Part shown: in pieces, positions 1 to 9,457 of the stretch
Layout of the letters: each line of letters begins with the position of its first letter
Position numbering within the stretch: the stretch's first letter is position 1
DNA from: an uncultured Devosia sp.
GTDB taxonomy: Bacteria; Pseudomonadota; Alphaproteobacteria; Rhizobiales; Devosiaceae
Direction: 5' to 3'
Assembly (NCBI RefSeq): GCF_913055165.1
Contig: NZ_CAJXJS010000006.1
Coordinates: 1-64,000, forward strand
Length of the DNA stretch: 64,000 nt
Position numbers and translations under genes: made by a program
Notes under the pieces: model-generated
What the model saw: only the letters and a program-made list of their open reading frames with translations
Databases searched by the model: none
What the model was told of the DNA's origin: nothing

Positions 1-1653
1 GGAGGAGAGCCAGGATTCGCGGCTCTGGCCGCCCTTCCAGGCGCGGGTCGTGAAGCCGAGGATCTCGACCTTGACGCCGCAGCGCTCCAGCGTGCGCGCG
101 AGGATGTCGGCGCAAGTGGCGGCGACCGTGATCGGCCGGCCGCGCATCGAGCCGGAGTTGTCCAGAAGCAGGGTGACGACCGTGTCGCGGAAGGTCGTGT
201 CGCGCTCGCGCTTGAAGGAGAGCGGCGCAAAGGTGCCGGCCATCTCGTCGATGATGATGCGGGGCAGGCGGGCCGGGTCCAGATAGCCCTCCTCGAGATC
301 GAAATCCCAGGAGCGGTTCTGCTGCGCCATCAGGCGGCGCTGCAGCCGGTTGGCGAGGCGTCCGACGACGCCCTGAAGATTGGCGAGCTGCTTGTCGAGG
401 AAGGCGCGCAGGCGTTCCAGCTCGGCTTCGTCGCAGAGCTCTTCGGCGGTGACAGTCTCGTCGAACTCGGTCGAAAAGACCTTGTAATCGATGCCCGACA
501 GGATGTCGTTATAGGGCTGGTCGGGGCGGATCGCCTCGCCGGGCTCCTCGGCGTCGGCGTCGAGGTCTTCCTCCATGTCGTCGGCGGTCGCCTGCGAGGC
601 GTCCATCTCGCCGGCCTCGGGCTGCTCGCTCTCGGCCTGGCTGTCCTCGGCCTCGGACTGCTCCTCGCCGCTGTCTTCCTGGCTGCCGCCCTCGGTATCC
701 TCGTCGGCTTCCGGCTCGTCCTCGTTGTCCTCGTCGGAATCCTCCGGCTCCTCGCCGGCCATCTCGTCGGCGAGTTCCATCGACACGAGCATGTCGCGCA
801 CGGCGCGGGCAAAGGCGTTCTGGTCGTCGATCGACGCTTCCAGATTGGCAAAATCGCCGGCGGCCTTGTCGTCGATCCAGTCGCGCCACAGATCGGCGAC
901 GGCGGCGGCGCCCGGCGGGGTCGGCCGGCCGGTCAGCTTCTCGCGGACGAGCAGCGCGACGGCTTCCGACAGCGGCGCCTGCTCGCGCTCGGTGACGGTG
1001 GCGAGATTGGCGCGCGTGAACTTGTCGTCGATCATCGCCGAGATGTTGTCGCCGACGCCCGGCATCCGGCGCGCGCCGATCGCCTCGACACGGGCCTGCT
1101 CGACGGCGTCGAAGACGGCGCGGGCGTCCGCCCCGTCAGGCGCGGTCTGGGCGTGGATGCGCGGATTGTGGCAGGCGGTTCGAAGCGCCATGGAATCGCC
1201 GACGCCGCGCGTTACCATCACGTCGTTCTGGGTGATGCGCTTCGGCAGGTCGGGCAGGCGGGCGTGCTTGCCGGCAAAGGCCGGCTCGGCCACTGCCGCA
1301 ATCAGCGGATTGGAAATCTTGAAGTCGATTTCGAAGCGGACACGCGTCCCCTGCCCTTCAGGCTCGAAGCTCCAGACGCTGTCGAGATAGGCGAAGGGCC
1401 CGTCCACGGCCTTGGCGCGGATGGTCCGCGCCGTTTCGTCCAGGCTCACCCGGCTTGTATAGGCCTGGGTGATCGGCCCGAAGGAGATGGTCATCCGCGC
1501 CAGCCGCACATCCTTGCCCCCCGCCGCCGGATCGGGTCGAACCTGCATCGCCTGGCAATTGGGGATGAAGCGCGGATAGTCCTCAAGGTCCGAGACAATG
1601 TTGAACATCCGCTCCGGCAGATGCGGCACATGCCGTTCGTAGAAGCGCTTCAT
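1..1653 (-). CDS. cobT: SRPBCC (COQ10/RatA-like) domain joined in frame to cobaltochelatase CobT; partial at left edge
   Basis: This ORF is absent from the supplied track because it has no stop in the window; I translated 551 uninterrupted codons. Residues 1-127 ([17 protein letters not shown]...) are a START/SRPBCC domain of the COQ10/RatA type, usually encoded next to lipA. From about residue 129 the frame becomes aerobic cobaltochelatase Cob[22 protein letters not shown], an acidic stretch at about 294-372, [20 protein letters not shown], and the start of a VWA domain with the MIDAS motif DNSGSMRG near residue 500. CobT works with CobS and CobN to insert cobalt during aerobic B12 synthesis. 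The ATG is one base after the lipA stop (TGAGATG), so the SRPBCC part belongs to the lipA operon. The SRPBCC C-terminal helix and the CobT N-terminal region (about 40 residues) are both missing. A true fusion or an assembly chimera are both possible; domain identities are secure. Confidence 0.8.
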   Translation of the reverse strand, partial: MKRFYERHVPHLPERMFNIVSDLEDYPRFIPNCQAMQVRPDPAAGGKDVRLARMTISFGPITQAYTSRVSLDETARTIRAKAVDGPFAYLDSVWSFEPEGQGTRVRFEIDFKISNPLIAAVAEPAFAGKHARLPDLPKRITQNDVMVTRGVGDSMALRTACHNPRIHAQTAPDGADARAVFDAVEQARVEAIGARRMPGVGDNISAMIDDKFTRANLATVTEREQAPLSEAVALLVREKLTGRPTPPGAAAVADLWRDWIDDKAAGDFANLEASIDDQNAFARAVRDMLVSMELADEMAGEEPEDSDEDNEDEPEADEDTEGGSQEDSGEEQSEAEDSQAESEQPEAGEMDASQATADDMEEDLDADAEEPGEAIRPDQPYNDILSGIDYKVFSTEFDETVTAEELCDEAELERLRAFLDKQLANLQGVVGRLANRLQRRLMAQQNRSWDFDLEEGYLDPARLPRIIIDEMAGTFAPLSFKRERDTTFRDTVVTLLLDNSGSMRGRPITVAATCADILARTLERCGVKVEILGFTTRAWKGGQSRESWLSS

Positions 1654-1654
1654 C

Positions 1655-2608
1655 TCAGTGGCCGAGCTTCGCCAAGCGGTTGGCCTTGAGGCGCGCAAAA
1701 TCTTCGCCGGCATGGTGCGACGACCTGGTCAGCGGGCTCGACGAAACCAGAAGAAAACCCTTTGACGTCGCCACGGTGGCAAAGGACTTGAACTCTTCCG
1801 GTGTCACGAAACGCTGCAGCGGATAGTGCTTCTTGGTGGGCTGCAGATATTGCCCGATGGTCAGGAAATCGACATCTGCCGAGCGCAGGTCGTCCATGAG
1901 CTGCAGGACTTCATTCCGCTCTTCGCCCAGCCCGACCATGATGCCGGACTTGGTGAAGATGGTCGGATCCAGTTCCTTGACCCGCTGCAACAACCGGATT
2001 GAGTGGAAATAGCGCGCCCCGGGCCGCACCTTGAGATATTTCGAAGGCACGGTTTCGAGATTGTGGTTGAAGACGTCCGGCTTGGCCGCGACCACGATTT
2101 CCAAAGCCCCGTCCTTGCGCAAAAAGTCCGGCGTCAGGATTTCAATCGTCGTTTTCGGGTTACGAGCACGGATCGCGAGAATGACATCGGCAAAATGCTG
2201 CGCCCCGCCATCGCTGAGATCGTCGCGGTCGACCGAGGTGATCACGACATGCTCAAGCCCGAGCTTCTCGACGGCAATGGCGACATTTTCCGGCTCGTGC
2301 GGATCAAGGGCGGTCGGCAGGCCGGTGCGCACATTGCAGAAGGCGCAGGCGCGTGTGCAGATCTCGCCCATGATCATCATGGTCGCGTGCTTCTTGCTCC
2401 AGCACTCCCCGATATTGGGGCAGCCGGCCTCCTCGCAGACGGTGACGAGATTGTTCTCGCGCACGATCTTCTGCGTCTCATTGTAGACCGGCGAGCCCGG
2501 CGCCTTGACGCGGATCCAGTCGGGCTTGCGCAGCACGACGCTGTCGGGCCGGTTGGCCTTTTCCGGGTGGCGCGGCTTTGCAACCGAGTTGTCGATGAGC
2601 GTGACCAT
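1655..2608 (-). CDS. lipA: Lipoyl synthase
   Basis: LipA is a radical-SAM enzyme that inserts two sulfurs into protein-bound octanoyl groups, completing the lipoyl cofactor of E2-type proteins such as the PdhC and PdhB encoded nearby. Two iron-sulfur motifs are visible: the auxiliary cluster [12 protein letters not shown] and the radical-SAM CTRACAFC (CX3CX2C). I use the ATG at 2608 ([17 protein letters not shown], 317 aa), preceded by AGGA at good spacing and matching rhizobial LipA starts. The track uses a GTG ten codons upstream. It is the penultimate gene of a minus-strand run and is separated from the SRPBCC-CobT ORF by one base. Confidence 0.97.
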   Translation of the reverse strand: MVTLIDNSVAKPRHPEKANRPDSVVLRKPDWIRVKAPGSPVYNETQKIVRENNLVTVCEEAGCPNIGECWSKKHATMMIMGEICTRACAFCNVRTGLPTALDPHEPENVAIAVEKLGLEHVVITSVDRDDLSDGGAQHFADVILAIRARNPKTTIEILTPDFLRKDGALEIVVAAKPDVFNHNLETVPSKYLKVRPGARYFHSIRLLQRVKELDPTIFTKSGIMVGLGEERNEVLQLMDDLRSADVDFLTIGQYLQPTKKHYPLQRFVTPEEFKSFATVATSKGFLLVSSSPLTRSSHHAGEDFARLKANRLAKLGH

Positions 2609-2732
2609 TTCAGTCCTGACTGGGGCCTGGAGTTTCACAAAGAAACGCGGCCCAAAGAGTTAGCCCTATATCGCTCCCAAGAGCGGCCGGTTCAACCCGG
2701 CCTTATGGGTGATTGGCAGCCATGCAAGCCGC

Positions 2733-3773
2733 CTATCCCAGGATTTCCGTCATATCCACCCAGTCCCCGCCGCGCGAGGCCGACAGGATCGTCGCCTGCA
2801 CTAGGGCCAATGAACCGAGATTGTCCTCGCCCGAGCTGAATCCGCGCGGAACGGCACCACCATCGAGCACAGTGGCGATCGCGTTGAGCGTGCCCTGGCG
2901 ATCGGCAAACCTTACCGGGCTGAGCTTGACCTTCTCCGCCTTGCCATCGAGCGGCCGCAAGGTCAGTTGGTCCGGGCCGGCCTTGTCGCGGAAATGGTCG
3001 CGCGAACTCCAGGCAATCTGCCCCTCGGCGCCGTCCATCACCCACTCGCCGGCCCAGGGCGTCACCGGCCCCGAATTCATCCAGCTGGCGCGATAGGACA
3101 CCACCGTGCCCTTGGAAAATTCGATCGTCGCTACCCCGCTCGGATCGAAATGGAACGGGCTGCCAGGCGGGTTCCAGGTCCGGCACGACAACCGCACCGG
3201 CTCATCACCCAGAACGAAGCGCATGAGGTCGAAATGGTGGATCGACATGTCCGCGAGCAGCGGGTCGGGCATGTCCCAATAGCGATAGCCCTGGCTCGGG
3301 CCATGGCGCCGAAAATCGATCGAGACCATGTTGAGCGCGCCGAACTTGCCCGCAGCGATCAGATCGGCCGCGGCAATCGGCGCCGGCTGGTGCCGATAGT
3401 TCTGGCTGACCATGAGCACCCTGCCCTGCACCTTGGCGAGGGCCACCAGTTCCTTGCCCTGGGCAATGGTGGTGGTGAAAGGCTTCTCCACCAGCACATT
3501 ATAGCCCAGTTCCAGGCACCGCTTGACGACCGGATAGTGTGCTTCGGTCCGCAGCGTGCAGAGCGCCAGTTTCGCATCGGTGTGCTTGGCCGCATCTTCC
3601 AGGCTGTGAAAGCAGAGTTGTGGGTCCACGCCCAGCTCGGTCTGCACCCGCTCAGTGGCCTCGGGATTGGTATCCACATAGCCCACCATCTCGACAGTGG
3701 GAACATTGGGGATAACGTCTTTCGACCAGCTGAAACCCCAGTGCCCCAGCCCGATTTGGATTGCCTTGACCAT
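2733..3773 (-). CDS. Gfo/Idh/MocA-family NAD(P)-dependent oxidoreductase
   Basis: 346 aa from the ATG at 3773 (MVKAIQIGLGHWGFSW), chosen because AGGAG lies just upstream; the track start 15 codons earlier has no such support. The N-terminal Rossmann fold is recognisable from IQIGLGHWG, followed by VLVEKPFTTT, the EKP motif of the family whose lysine is catalytic. The C-terminal alpha/beta domain contains DMSIHHFDLMRF, with the usual substrate-site histidine. Family members oxidise or reduce sugars, inositols and related polyols; the substrate cannot be read from sequence. It sits between lpdA and lipA on the same strand. I see no reason to link it to lipoate metabolism. Confidence 0.88.
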   Translation of the reverse strand: MVKAIQIGLGHWGFSWSKDVIPNVPTVEMVGYVDTNPEATERVQTELGVDPQLCFHSLEDAAKHTDAKLALCTLRTEAHYPVVKRCLELGYNVLVEKPFTTTIAQGKELVALAKVQGRVLMVSQNYRHQPAPIAAADLIAAGKFGALNMVSIDFRRHGPSQGYRYWDMPDPLLADMSIHHFDLMRFVLGDEPVRLSCRTWNPPGSPFHFDPSGVATIEFSKGTVVSYRASWMNSGPVTPWAGEWVMDGAEGQIAWSSRDHFRDKAGPDQLTLRPLDGKAEKVKLSPVRFADRQGTLNAIATVLDGGAVPRGFSSGEDNLGSLALVQATILSASRGGDWVDMTEILG

Positions 3774-3830
3774 GTGGATAACTCCTGTGGTTGTACGTTC
3801 CGCCTCGGCGCCGCGCACCGCGCCGATCGG

Positions 3831-5270
3831 TCAGATGTTCAGCGAGCGACCATAGGCGTCGAGCACGCTTTCCTTCATCGTCTCGCTGAGCGTGGGATGC
3901 GGGAAGATGGTGTGGATGAGCTCTTCCTCGGTGGTTTCAAGGTTCATGGCAACCACGAACCCCTGGATCAGCTCGGTGACCTCGGCACCAACCATATGGG
4001 CGCCCAGAAGTTCCCCGGTCTTGGCATCGAAGATCGTCTTCACCAGCCCGTCCGGTTCACCCAGCGCAATCGCCTTGCCATTGCCGACAAAGGGGAAGCG
4101 CCCGACCTTGATTTCGCGCCCCGCTTCCTTGGCCTTGGCCTCGGTCAACCCGACACTGGCCACCTGCGGCTCGCAATAGGTGCAGCCGGGCACCTTGGTC
4201 TTGTCGAGGCCGTGAACCTTCATGCCGGCAATCTTCTCGACTGTAATGACAGCCTCATGCTCCGCCTTGTGCGCCAGCATCGGCGGACCGGCCACATCGC
4301 CAATGGCCCAGATGCCCTCGACATTGGTCTTGCCATAGCCATCGATGACAATGGCGCCGCGCTCGGTCTTGACGCCCACAGTCTCAAGGCCGAGGCCTTC
4401 AATATTGCACTGGACGCCAACCGCCGAGATCAGCTTGTCACCAGCGATCTGCTGGGTCTTGCCGTCCTTGGTCTCGACATGGGCGATCACGCCGTCCTTG
4501 GTCTTTTCGACCTTCGCGACCTTGGCTTCGGTGAGGAACTTGATGCCGCGCTTCTCCAGCCGCTTGCGGGCCAAGCCCGAAATCTCGGCGTCTTCCACCG
4601 GCAGGATTTGCGGCAGCAGCTCGATGACAGTCACGTCCGCACCCAGCGAGCGGTAGAAGGACGCGAACTCGATGCCGATGGCGCCCGAGCCCATGACGAC
4701 GAGGCTCTTGGGCATTTCGGCGGGCTTCAGCGCCTCAAAATAGGTCCAGATCTTGTCCCCATCGGGTTCGATGCCCGGCAGCACGCGCGGACGGGCGCCA
4801 GTGGCGATGATGATGTTCTTGGCCTTGTAAGTCCCCTCGCCCAGCGCATTCTTGGGCACCGGACCCTGCGGCTGCACTACCGGCTTCTTGGAAGGGCCGA
4901 CCTTGACCTCGCCGGGCTTGGTGATCGTGGCCTCGCCCCAGATGGTGTCGATCTTGTTTTTCTTCATCAGGAACTGCACGCCATTGTTCATCTGCGCCGC
5001 AATGGCGCGCGAACGCTTGACGATGCCGTCGAGGTCAAAGCCGAACTTCTCGGCGGTGAGGCCATAGTCCTTCGCATGGCCCATATGGCCGTAGATTTCG
5101 GCCGAGCGCAGCAGCGCCTTGGTAGGGATACAGCCCCAGTTCGAGCAGATGCCGGCCATGTGCTCACGCTCGACAATGGCCACTTTCATGCCCAGTTGCG
5201 CGCCGCGAATGGCGGCGACATAACCGCCGGGACCAGCGCCGATGACGAGAAGATCGTATTGGTCAGCCAT
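3831..5270 (-). CDS. lpdA: Dihydrolipoyl dehydrogenase (E3)
   Basis: 479 aa flavoprotein that reoxidises dihydrolipoyl groups of E2 with NAD+. Visible features are the FAD-binding VIGAGPGGYVAA at the N-terminus, the redox-active disulfide in GICSNWGCIPTKALL (CX4C), the NAD-binding VVMGSGAIGIEFASF, the second FAD motif IWAIGDVAG, and the C-terminal HTIFPHPTLSE with the catalytic His-Glu pair. The start has GGAGG six bases upstream. It lies downstream of pdhA-pdhB-pdhC, separated by a TfoX-like gene and an SGNH hydrolase, so it most likely serves the pyruvate dehydrogenase complex. Confidence 0.97.
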   Translation of the reverse strand: MADQYDLLVIGAGPGGYVAAIRGAQLGMKVAIVEREHMAGICSNWGCIPTKALLRSAEIYGHMGHAKDYGLTAEKFGFDLDGIVKRSRAIAAQMNNGVQFLMKKNKIDTIWGEATITKPGEVKVGPSKKPVVQPQGPVPKNALGEGTYKAKNIIIATGARPRVLPGIEPDGDKIWTYFEALKPAEMPKSLVVMGSGAIGIEFASFYRSLGADVTVIELLPQILPVEDAEISGLARKRLEKRGIKFLTEAKVAKVEKTKDGVIAHVETKDGKTQQIAGDKLISAVGVQCNIEGLGLETVGVKTERGAIVIDGYGKTNVEGIWAIGDVAGPPMLAHKAEHEAVITVEKIAGMKVHGLDKTKVPGCTYCEPQVASVGLTEAKAKEAGREIKVGRFPFVGNGKAIALGEPDGLVKTIFDAKTGELLGAHMVGAEVTELIQGFVVAMNLETTEEELIHTIFPHPTLSETMKESVLDAYGRSLNI

Positions 5271-5293
5271 AAGGGCCTCCAGAAGTAATCGGG

Positions 5294-5941
5294 CTAAATG
5301 CCCAGAACCTGTTTGACGAGCGGCACCAGCCCCTCGCCGATAGCGGCCGTATTGGCCGGATCGAGATGCACGCCGTCGCGCGGGTCCGCCTTGGCGACCG
5401 TCGCGGCGTCAAAAAAGGTGACCCCGGTTTCCTCGGCATGCCGACGGTAGTGCCGCGCAAAGTCCTGCGACTCACGCAGCAGATGATCGAGACCGCCAAA
5501 ATTGCTCAGCATGGCCTCGTTGGTTGTCGGCACGATATGCGGCGGCGATACGAGAATGATCTGAGGCACGGCTTCGCCGGTAGCAGCGAAATGTCCCCGG
5601 GTCATTTCTATGAGCCGTCGGGCGCCACGAGCCGCGAAGGCAGCCGTACCGGCCACAAAGGGCTTCAGATCATTGGTGCCCAGCACGAAGATGATGAGAT
5701 CGAGCGGCTTGTGGCTATCAAGGATGGTCGGCAGGATGCGCGCACCGTTCCGGTCCGCGGCCGCCGTCCAGTCGTCATAGGCCGTGGCCCGGCCACCCAG
5801 ACCCTCGGCAATCACCCGCGCCTTGCCACCCAAACCCTTTTCCAATGTCGTCGGCCAGCGGTGCTCGAAACCATGCCGCGGCCCGCCACCAGGGTCCGCG
5901 CCATATGTCAGGCTGTCGCCATAGGCGAGAATGGTCTTCAT
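5294..5941 (-). CDS. SGNH/GDSL-family hydrolase (arylesterase-like)
   Basis: 215 aa from ATG 5941 (MKTILAYGDSLTYGAD); the longer track start adds 23 residues that overlap the upstream gene. Block I GDSLTYG carries the nucleophilic serine, FVLGTNDLK is block III (GxND), and DGVHLDP near the C-terminus supplies the Asp-His pair, so the SGNH catalytic set looks complete. No signal peptide is evident, so it is probably cytoplasmic. Related proteins are esterases or acyl hydrolases with broad ester specificity. The start overlaps the upstream TfoX-like stop as ATGA, indicating translational coupling. An SGNH hydrolase near pdhC/lpdA is, as far as I recall, common in Rhizobiales. Confidence 0.88.
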   Translation of the reverse strand: MKTILAYGDSLTYGADPGGGPRHGFEHRWPTTLEKGLGGKARVIAEGLGGRATAYDDWTAAADRNGARILPTILDSHKPLDLIIFVLGTNDLKPFVAGTAAFAARGARRLIEMTRGHFAATGEAVPQIILVSPPHIVPTTNEAMLSNFGGLDHLLRESQDFARHYRRHAEETGVTFFDAATVAKADPRDGVHLDPANTAAIGEGLVPLVKQVLGI

Positions 5942-6312
5942 GCCTTCGTGCTCCGAGCCGTCGCCTTGGGCTTCAAGGTGCCTGCAAAAGCCAGGCTCCT
6001 GCAGAGCCACTCCGCGGCGCGTTTCTCATCGGATAGAATGCCCATCGGTAGGGACACGTATTCTTTCATTGCCGCGCCGCTCTCGTGCACATAGGGCTCG
6101 CCGCCAATCTGCTCCAGTTCCGCACGCTCGACTTCGCCAAGCCGCACGGCAACAACGCCTTTCTTGTCGAGAAACGAGTACATGTTACCGTTGATTGACG
6201 TGTAGGGCATTGTTGCGCCTTTCAACTCACAACCCTCCGTCGCGGCGACCGCGGCTCGGTAGAGCCGGGTTTCCATTTCGGGGGCAGCTGAGCTTGGCTT
6301 TCTGGCGTTCAT
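5938..6312 (-). CDS. Small protein resembling the TfoX/Sxy N-terminal family
   Basis: 124 aa. The core YTSINGNMYSFLDKKGVVAVRL ... EYVSLP resembles small TfoX N-terminal-like proteins in which a glycine-rich 'NGNMFS' stretch is followed by a conserved 'MKEYV' segment. I see no catalytic motif. The start codon overlaps the pdhC stop (ATGA) and its own stop overlaps the SGNH hydrolase start (ATGA), so it is locked into the PDH operon by translational coupling on both sides. Alternative in-frame starts lie at codons 13 and 35. The family assignment is from memory of the motif and is moderate; the cellular role is unknown. Confidence 0.7.
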   Translation of the reverse strand: MNARKPSSAAPEMETRLYRAAVAATEGCELKGATMPYTSINGNMYSFLDKKGVVAVRLGEVERAELEQIGGEPYVHESGAAMKEYVSLPMGILSDEKRAAEWLCRSLAFAGTLKPKATARSTKA

Positions 6313-7652
6313 GCCAGCATCATCACCGGATTTTCGATCAGCCCCTTGTACACGCCCAGCACTTCAGCACCCAGCGCACCATCGACCGAGCGGTGGTCGC
6401 AGGAAAGCGTGCAGGTCATGAACTGGCCGATCTTGATCTCGCCCTTGTCCGGATAGACCCGTTCTTCACCCACGCCGACCGCGAGGATAGTGCCATGCGG
6501 CGGGTTGATGACGGCGGCAAAATCCTTGATGCCGAACATGCCCAGGTTCGAAACAGCCGAAGCGCCACCCTGATATTCGTGCGGCATCAGCTTCTTGTTG
6601 CGCGCACGGGTGGCGAGATCCTTCACCGCCTCGGAAATTTCGCGCAGGCTCTTGGTATCGCAACTCTTGACCACGGGAGTGAACAGGCCACCTGGAATGG
6701 CCACGGCCACCGCAACGTCCGAACGCTTGTGATAGAGGATCGAATCCCCGGCCCAGGTGGCGTTCGCAAGCGGTACGCGCTGCAGCGCAATGGCCCAGGC
6801 TTTCATCACGAAGTCATTGACCGAAAGCTTGAATTCCGGCTTGCCGTCCTTGGACTTGGGCGCCGTCGCATTGATCTGTTCGCGGGCAGCCAGCAGGGCG
6901 TCGATCCTGCAGTCCACCGTCAGGTAGAAATGCGGCACGGTCTGCTTGCTCTCGGTCAGGCGCGCCGCAATGGTCTTGCGCATGCCATCAGCCGGAACGA
7001 GGTCGTAGGTGCCTTCCTCGTACATGGCCAGAACCTGGGCCTTGGTGAGCCCACCGGCCATGGCGGCGCCACCAGAGGCAGCGGCCGGAGCCGATGCTGC
7101 GGCCTTGAGCGGCGTTTTCCCCGACTTGGCAGCTTCCACGTCGGCTTTGATCACACGGCCCTTCGGCCCTGTGCCGGAAATGGCAGCGACATCAATGCCG
7201 GCCTCCTTGGCGAGACGCTTGGCCAGAGGTGAGGCGAAGACCCGTCCACCCTCGGCCTTGGCCGGCGCAGCGGCTGGCTTGGGAGCCTCGGTCTTTGCCG
7301 CCGGTGCAGGCGCAGCGTCAGCCTTGGCCGTCTCCGCCTTGGGTGCTTCGCTCTTCGGAGCCTCTGACTTCGGCGCCGGAGCCGCAGAACCTATGGCGCT
7401 TGCGTCCTCACCTTCCTGCAAGAGCACGGCGATGACGGCGTTGACCTTCACATTGTCGGTGCCTTCATCGACAAGGATTTTGCCGATCTTGCCTTCATCC
7501 ACGGCTTCCACTTCCATGGTCGCCTTGTCGGTCTCGATTTCGGCGATCACGTCACCTGAGGAAACGCTGTCGCCTTCCTTGACGTGCCACTTGGCGAGCT
7601 TGCCCTCTTCCATCGTCGGAGAGAGCGCCGGCATGGTGATATCGATTGGCAT
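6309..7652 (-). CDS. pdhC: Pyruvate dehydrogenase E2, dihydrolipoamide acetyltransferase
   Basis: 447 aa core subunit of the pyruvate dehydrogenase complex; it transfers acetyl groups from lipoyl-lysine to CoA. Domains in order: one lipoyl domain (residues 1-75, lipoylated Lys in [12 protein letters not shown]), an Ala/Pro/Lys-rich linker (about 80-130), the peripheral-subunit-binding domain (FASPLAKRLAKEAGIDV ... GPKGRVIKADVE), a second linker, then the catalytic domain ending in HRSVDGALGAEVL, which holds the active-site histidine. AAGGAG precedes the ATG. The pdhB stop is 11 bases upstream. Confidence 0.97.
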   Translation of the reverse strand: MPIDITMPALSPTMEEGKLAKWHVKEGDSVSSGDVIAEIETDKATMEVEAVDEGKIGKILVDEGTDNVKVNAVIAVLLQEGEDASAIGSAAPAPKSEAPKSEAPKAETAKADAAPAPAAKTEAPKPAAAPAKAEGGRVFASPLAKRLAKEAGIDVAAISGTGPKGRVIKADVEAAKSGKTPLKAAASAPAAASGGAAMAGGLTKAQVLAMYEEGTYDLVPADGMRKTIAARLTESKQTVPHFYLTVDCRIDALLAAREQINATAPKSKDGKPEFKLSVNDFVMKAWAIALQRVPLANATWAGDSILYHKRSDVAVAVAIPGGLFTPVVKSCDTKSLREISEAVKDLATRARNKKLMPHEYQGGASAVSNLGMFGIKDFAAVINPPHGTILAVGVGEERVYPDKGEIKIGQFMTCTLSCDHRSVDGALGAEVLGVYKGLIENPVMMLA

Positions 7653-7663
7653 CCCGGGTCTCC

Positions 7664-9055
7664 TTACGAACGATAGGTCACGGCATTCACGGCCGCGATC
7701 ACTTCATCAACGTTGGGCAGCGCCAGCTTTTCGAGGTTGGCGGCATAGGGCATTGGCACGTCCTTGCCGGTGATGCGCATGACCGGCGCGTCGAGATAGT
7801 CGAAGGCGCCTTCCATGACGCGGGCCGATAGTTCGGCACCGATACCGCCCTGCGGCCAGCCTTCTTCCACGGTCACCAGGCGCCCGGTCTTCTTGACCGA
7901 CTCGATGACGGTCTCGCTGTCCATCGGACGCAGCGTCCTGAGGTCGATCAGTTCCACGTCGACGCCGGCAGCAACCAGCTTTTCGGTGGCCTGGGTGGCA
8001 TAGCGCATGCCCATGGAGAAAGAGACAATGGTGACATCCGCACCCTTGCGGGCAATGCGGGCCTTGCCGATGGGTAGCACGAAATCATCGACCTTGGGCA
8101 CGAGGCCGGTCGAACCGTAGAGGATTTCGTTTTCGAGGAAGACCACCGGATTGGGCGAGCGGATGGCGGCCTTCAGGAGGCCCTTGGCATCGGCCGCGCT
8201 ATAGGGCGCGATGACGGTGAGGCCCGGAACGTGGCTGTACCACGCCGAATAGTCCTGGCTGTGCTGGGCGCCGACGCGGGCGGCGGCACCGTTGGGGCCG
8301 CGGAACACCATGGGCGCCGTTACCTGACCGCCGGACATGTAGAGCTGCTTGGCAGCCGAATTGATGATCTGGTCGATCGCCTGCATGGCAAAGTTCCAGG
8401 TCATGAACTCAACGACGGGCTTCAAGCCGGCAAAGGCGGCACCGACGGCGAGACCGGCAAAGCCGTGCTCGGTAATCGGGGTATCAATCACGCGGTCCTT
8501 GCCGAATTCCTGCAGCAGGCCCTGGGTGATTTTGTAGGCGCCCTGATACTCGGCGACCTCCTCACCCATGATGAAGACATCCTTGTCGCGGCGTAGTTCT
8601 TCGGCCATGGCCTCGTTGAGCGCCTGGCGCACGGTCATCTCGACCATCTCCACGCCTTCCGGCAGGTCCGGATCGGCCTGCGGCTCGAATTTCGGCGCAG
8701 CGGGAACAGCTGCCGCAGGCGCTGACTCGGCCGCCTTCCCGGCGGCTGCCACGGGGGCTTCGGCAGGTTCGGGAGCCGTTTCGGCCACCGGGGCCGCAGC
8801 GCTCTCTGCGCTTTCGCCTTCGGCAAGCACCAGGGCGATGGGGGTGTTGACCTTTACGCCTTCGGTTCCCTCTTCCACCAGGATTTCCTTGACGACACCC
8901 TCATCGACCGACTCGACTTCCATGGTGGCCTTGTCGGTCTCGATCTCGGCCAGTACATCGCCGGCCTTGACCGTGTCACCGACCTTGACGACCCATTTGG
9001 CAAGCTTGCCTTCTTCCATGGTCGGCGACAAAGCGGGCATGAGGATTTGGGGCAT
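7664..9055 (-). CDS. pdhB: Pyruvate dehydrogenase E1 beta subunit with N-terminal lipoyl domain
   Basis: 463 aa from ATG 9055 ([21 protein letters not shown]). Residues 1-75 form a lipoyl domain ([12 protein letters not shown]) nearly identical in motif to that of PdhC, then an Ala/Pro-rich linker, then the E1-beta transketolase-like domain ([45 protein letters not shown]). A lipoylated E1-beta is typical of Rhizobiales and is known from Zymomonas. The start lies one base after the stop of the small membrane-protein gene (TGATATG), so the two are coupled. The track's longer start adds 31 residues overlapping that gene and is unlikely. Confidence 0.97.
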   Translation of the reverse strand: MPQILMPALSPTMEEGKLAKWVVKVGDTVKAGDVLAEIETDKATMEVESVDEGVVKEILVEEGTEGVKVNTPIALVLAEGESAESAAAPVAETAPEPAEAPVAAAGKAAESAPAAAVPAAPKFEPQADPDLPEGVEMVEMTVRQALNEAMAEELRRDKDVFIMGEEVAEYQGAYKITQGLLQEFGKDRVIDTPITEHGFAGLAVGAAFAGLKPVVEFMTWNFAMQAIDQIINSAAKQLYMSGGQVTAPMVFRGPNGAAARVGAQHSQDYSAWYSHVPGLTVIAPYSAADAKGLLKAAIRSPNPVVFLENEILYGSTGLVPKVDDFVLPIGKARIARKGADVTIVSFSMGMRYATQATEKLVAAGVDVELIDLRTLRPMDSETVIESVKKTGRLVTVEEGWPQGGIGAELSARVMEGAFDYLDAPVMRITGKDVPMPYAANLEKLALPNVDEVIAAVNAVTYRS

Positions 9056-9056
9056 A

Positions 9057-9449
9057 TCAGCTCTCCACAAGAATCGCGCCGGGCATGGAGGCCAACGGGC
9101 GGATAGAGGAATTCGGGGACAGGGCTGCGGCATCAATCCGCCAGCCATTCAATTTTCTGGATGAGACATCGGCGGCGCCGGCTGGGCGCTGGTTGACCAT
9201 CCAGCCGCTCAGGATCAGGCCCAGCAGCCCAAAAGCGAGTGCGGCCATAACTGCGCGCTTGTAGATGCCAGCCTGAGCCTCGCCGGCAAGTCCGGCACGG
9301 CGTTCGATCTCTGCAAAGCGCCACCAGCCAAACAGCCAGCCGCGCCAGGCCTGGGCAGGCGCCAGCTTGCTGATGGCCACGGCCTGCACGGCAGCCAGAA
9401 CCGCCGACAGCGCCGCAAACAGCAGGATGACGCCAAGCAGGATGGTCAT
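9057..9449 (-). CDS. Small two-helix membrane protein between pdhA and pdhB
   Basis: 130 aa, family not recognised. Two hydrophobic segments are clear: [25 protein letters not shown] at residues 2-26 and the stretch around [16 protein letters not shown] at about 68-86. Between them lies a tryptophan- and arginine-rich segment ([20 protein letters not shown]) that should sit at the membrane surface, and the C-terminal 40 residues look soluble. It is embedded in the PDH operon, 8 bases after the pdhA stop and 1 base before the pdhB start, so expression must follow the complex. Function unknown; a membrane tether for the complex is only speculation. Confidence 0.75.
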   Translation of the reverse strand: MTILLGVILLFAALSAVLAAVQAVAISKLAPAQAWRGWLFGWWRFAEIERRAGLAGEAQAGIYKRAVMAALAFGLLGLILSGWMVNQRPAGAADVSSRKLNGWRIDAAALSPNSSIRPLASMPGAILVES

Positions 9450-9457
9450 AAACTGCC

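Noticed and set aside
509-889. Basic, Arg-rich minus-strand ORFs within 330-889
   Set aside because: Out-of-frame readings of the acidic linker of CobT; the CobT frame is continuous across the region.
2967-5288. 773-aa plus-strand ORF
   Set aside because: Antisense to lpdA and the Gfo/Idh gene, whose proteins carry clear motifs. Its composition is typical of high-GC antisense frames.
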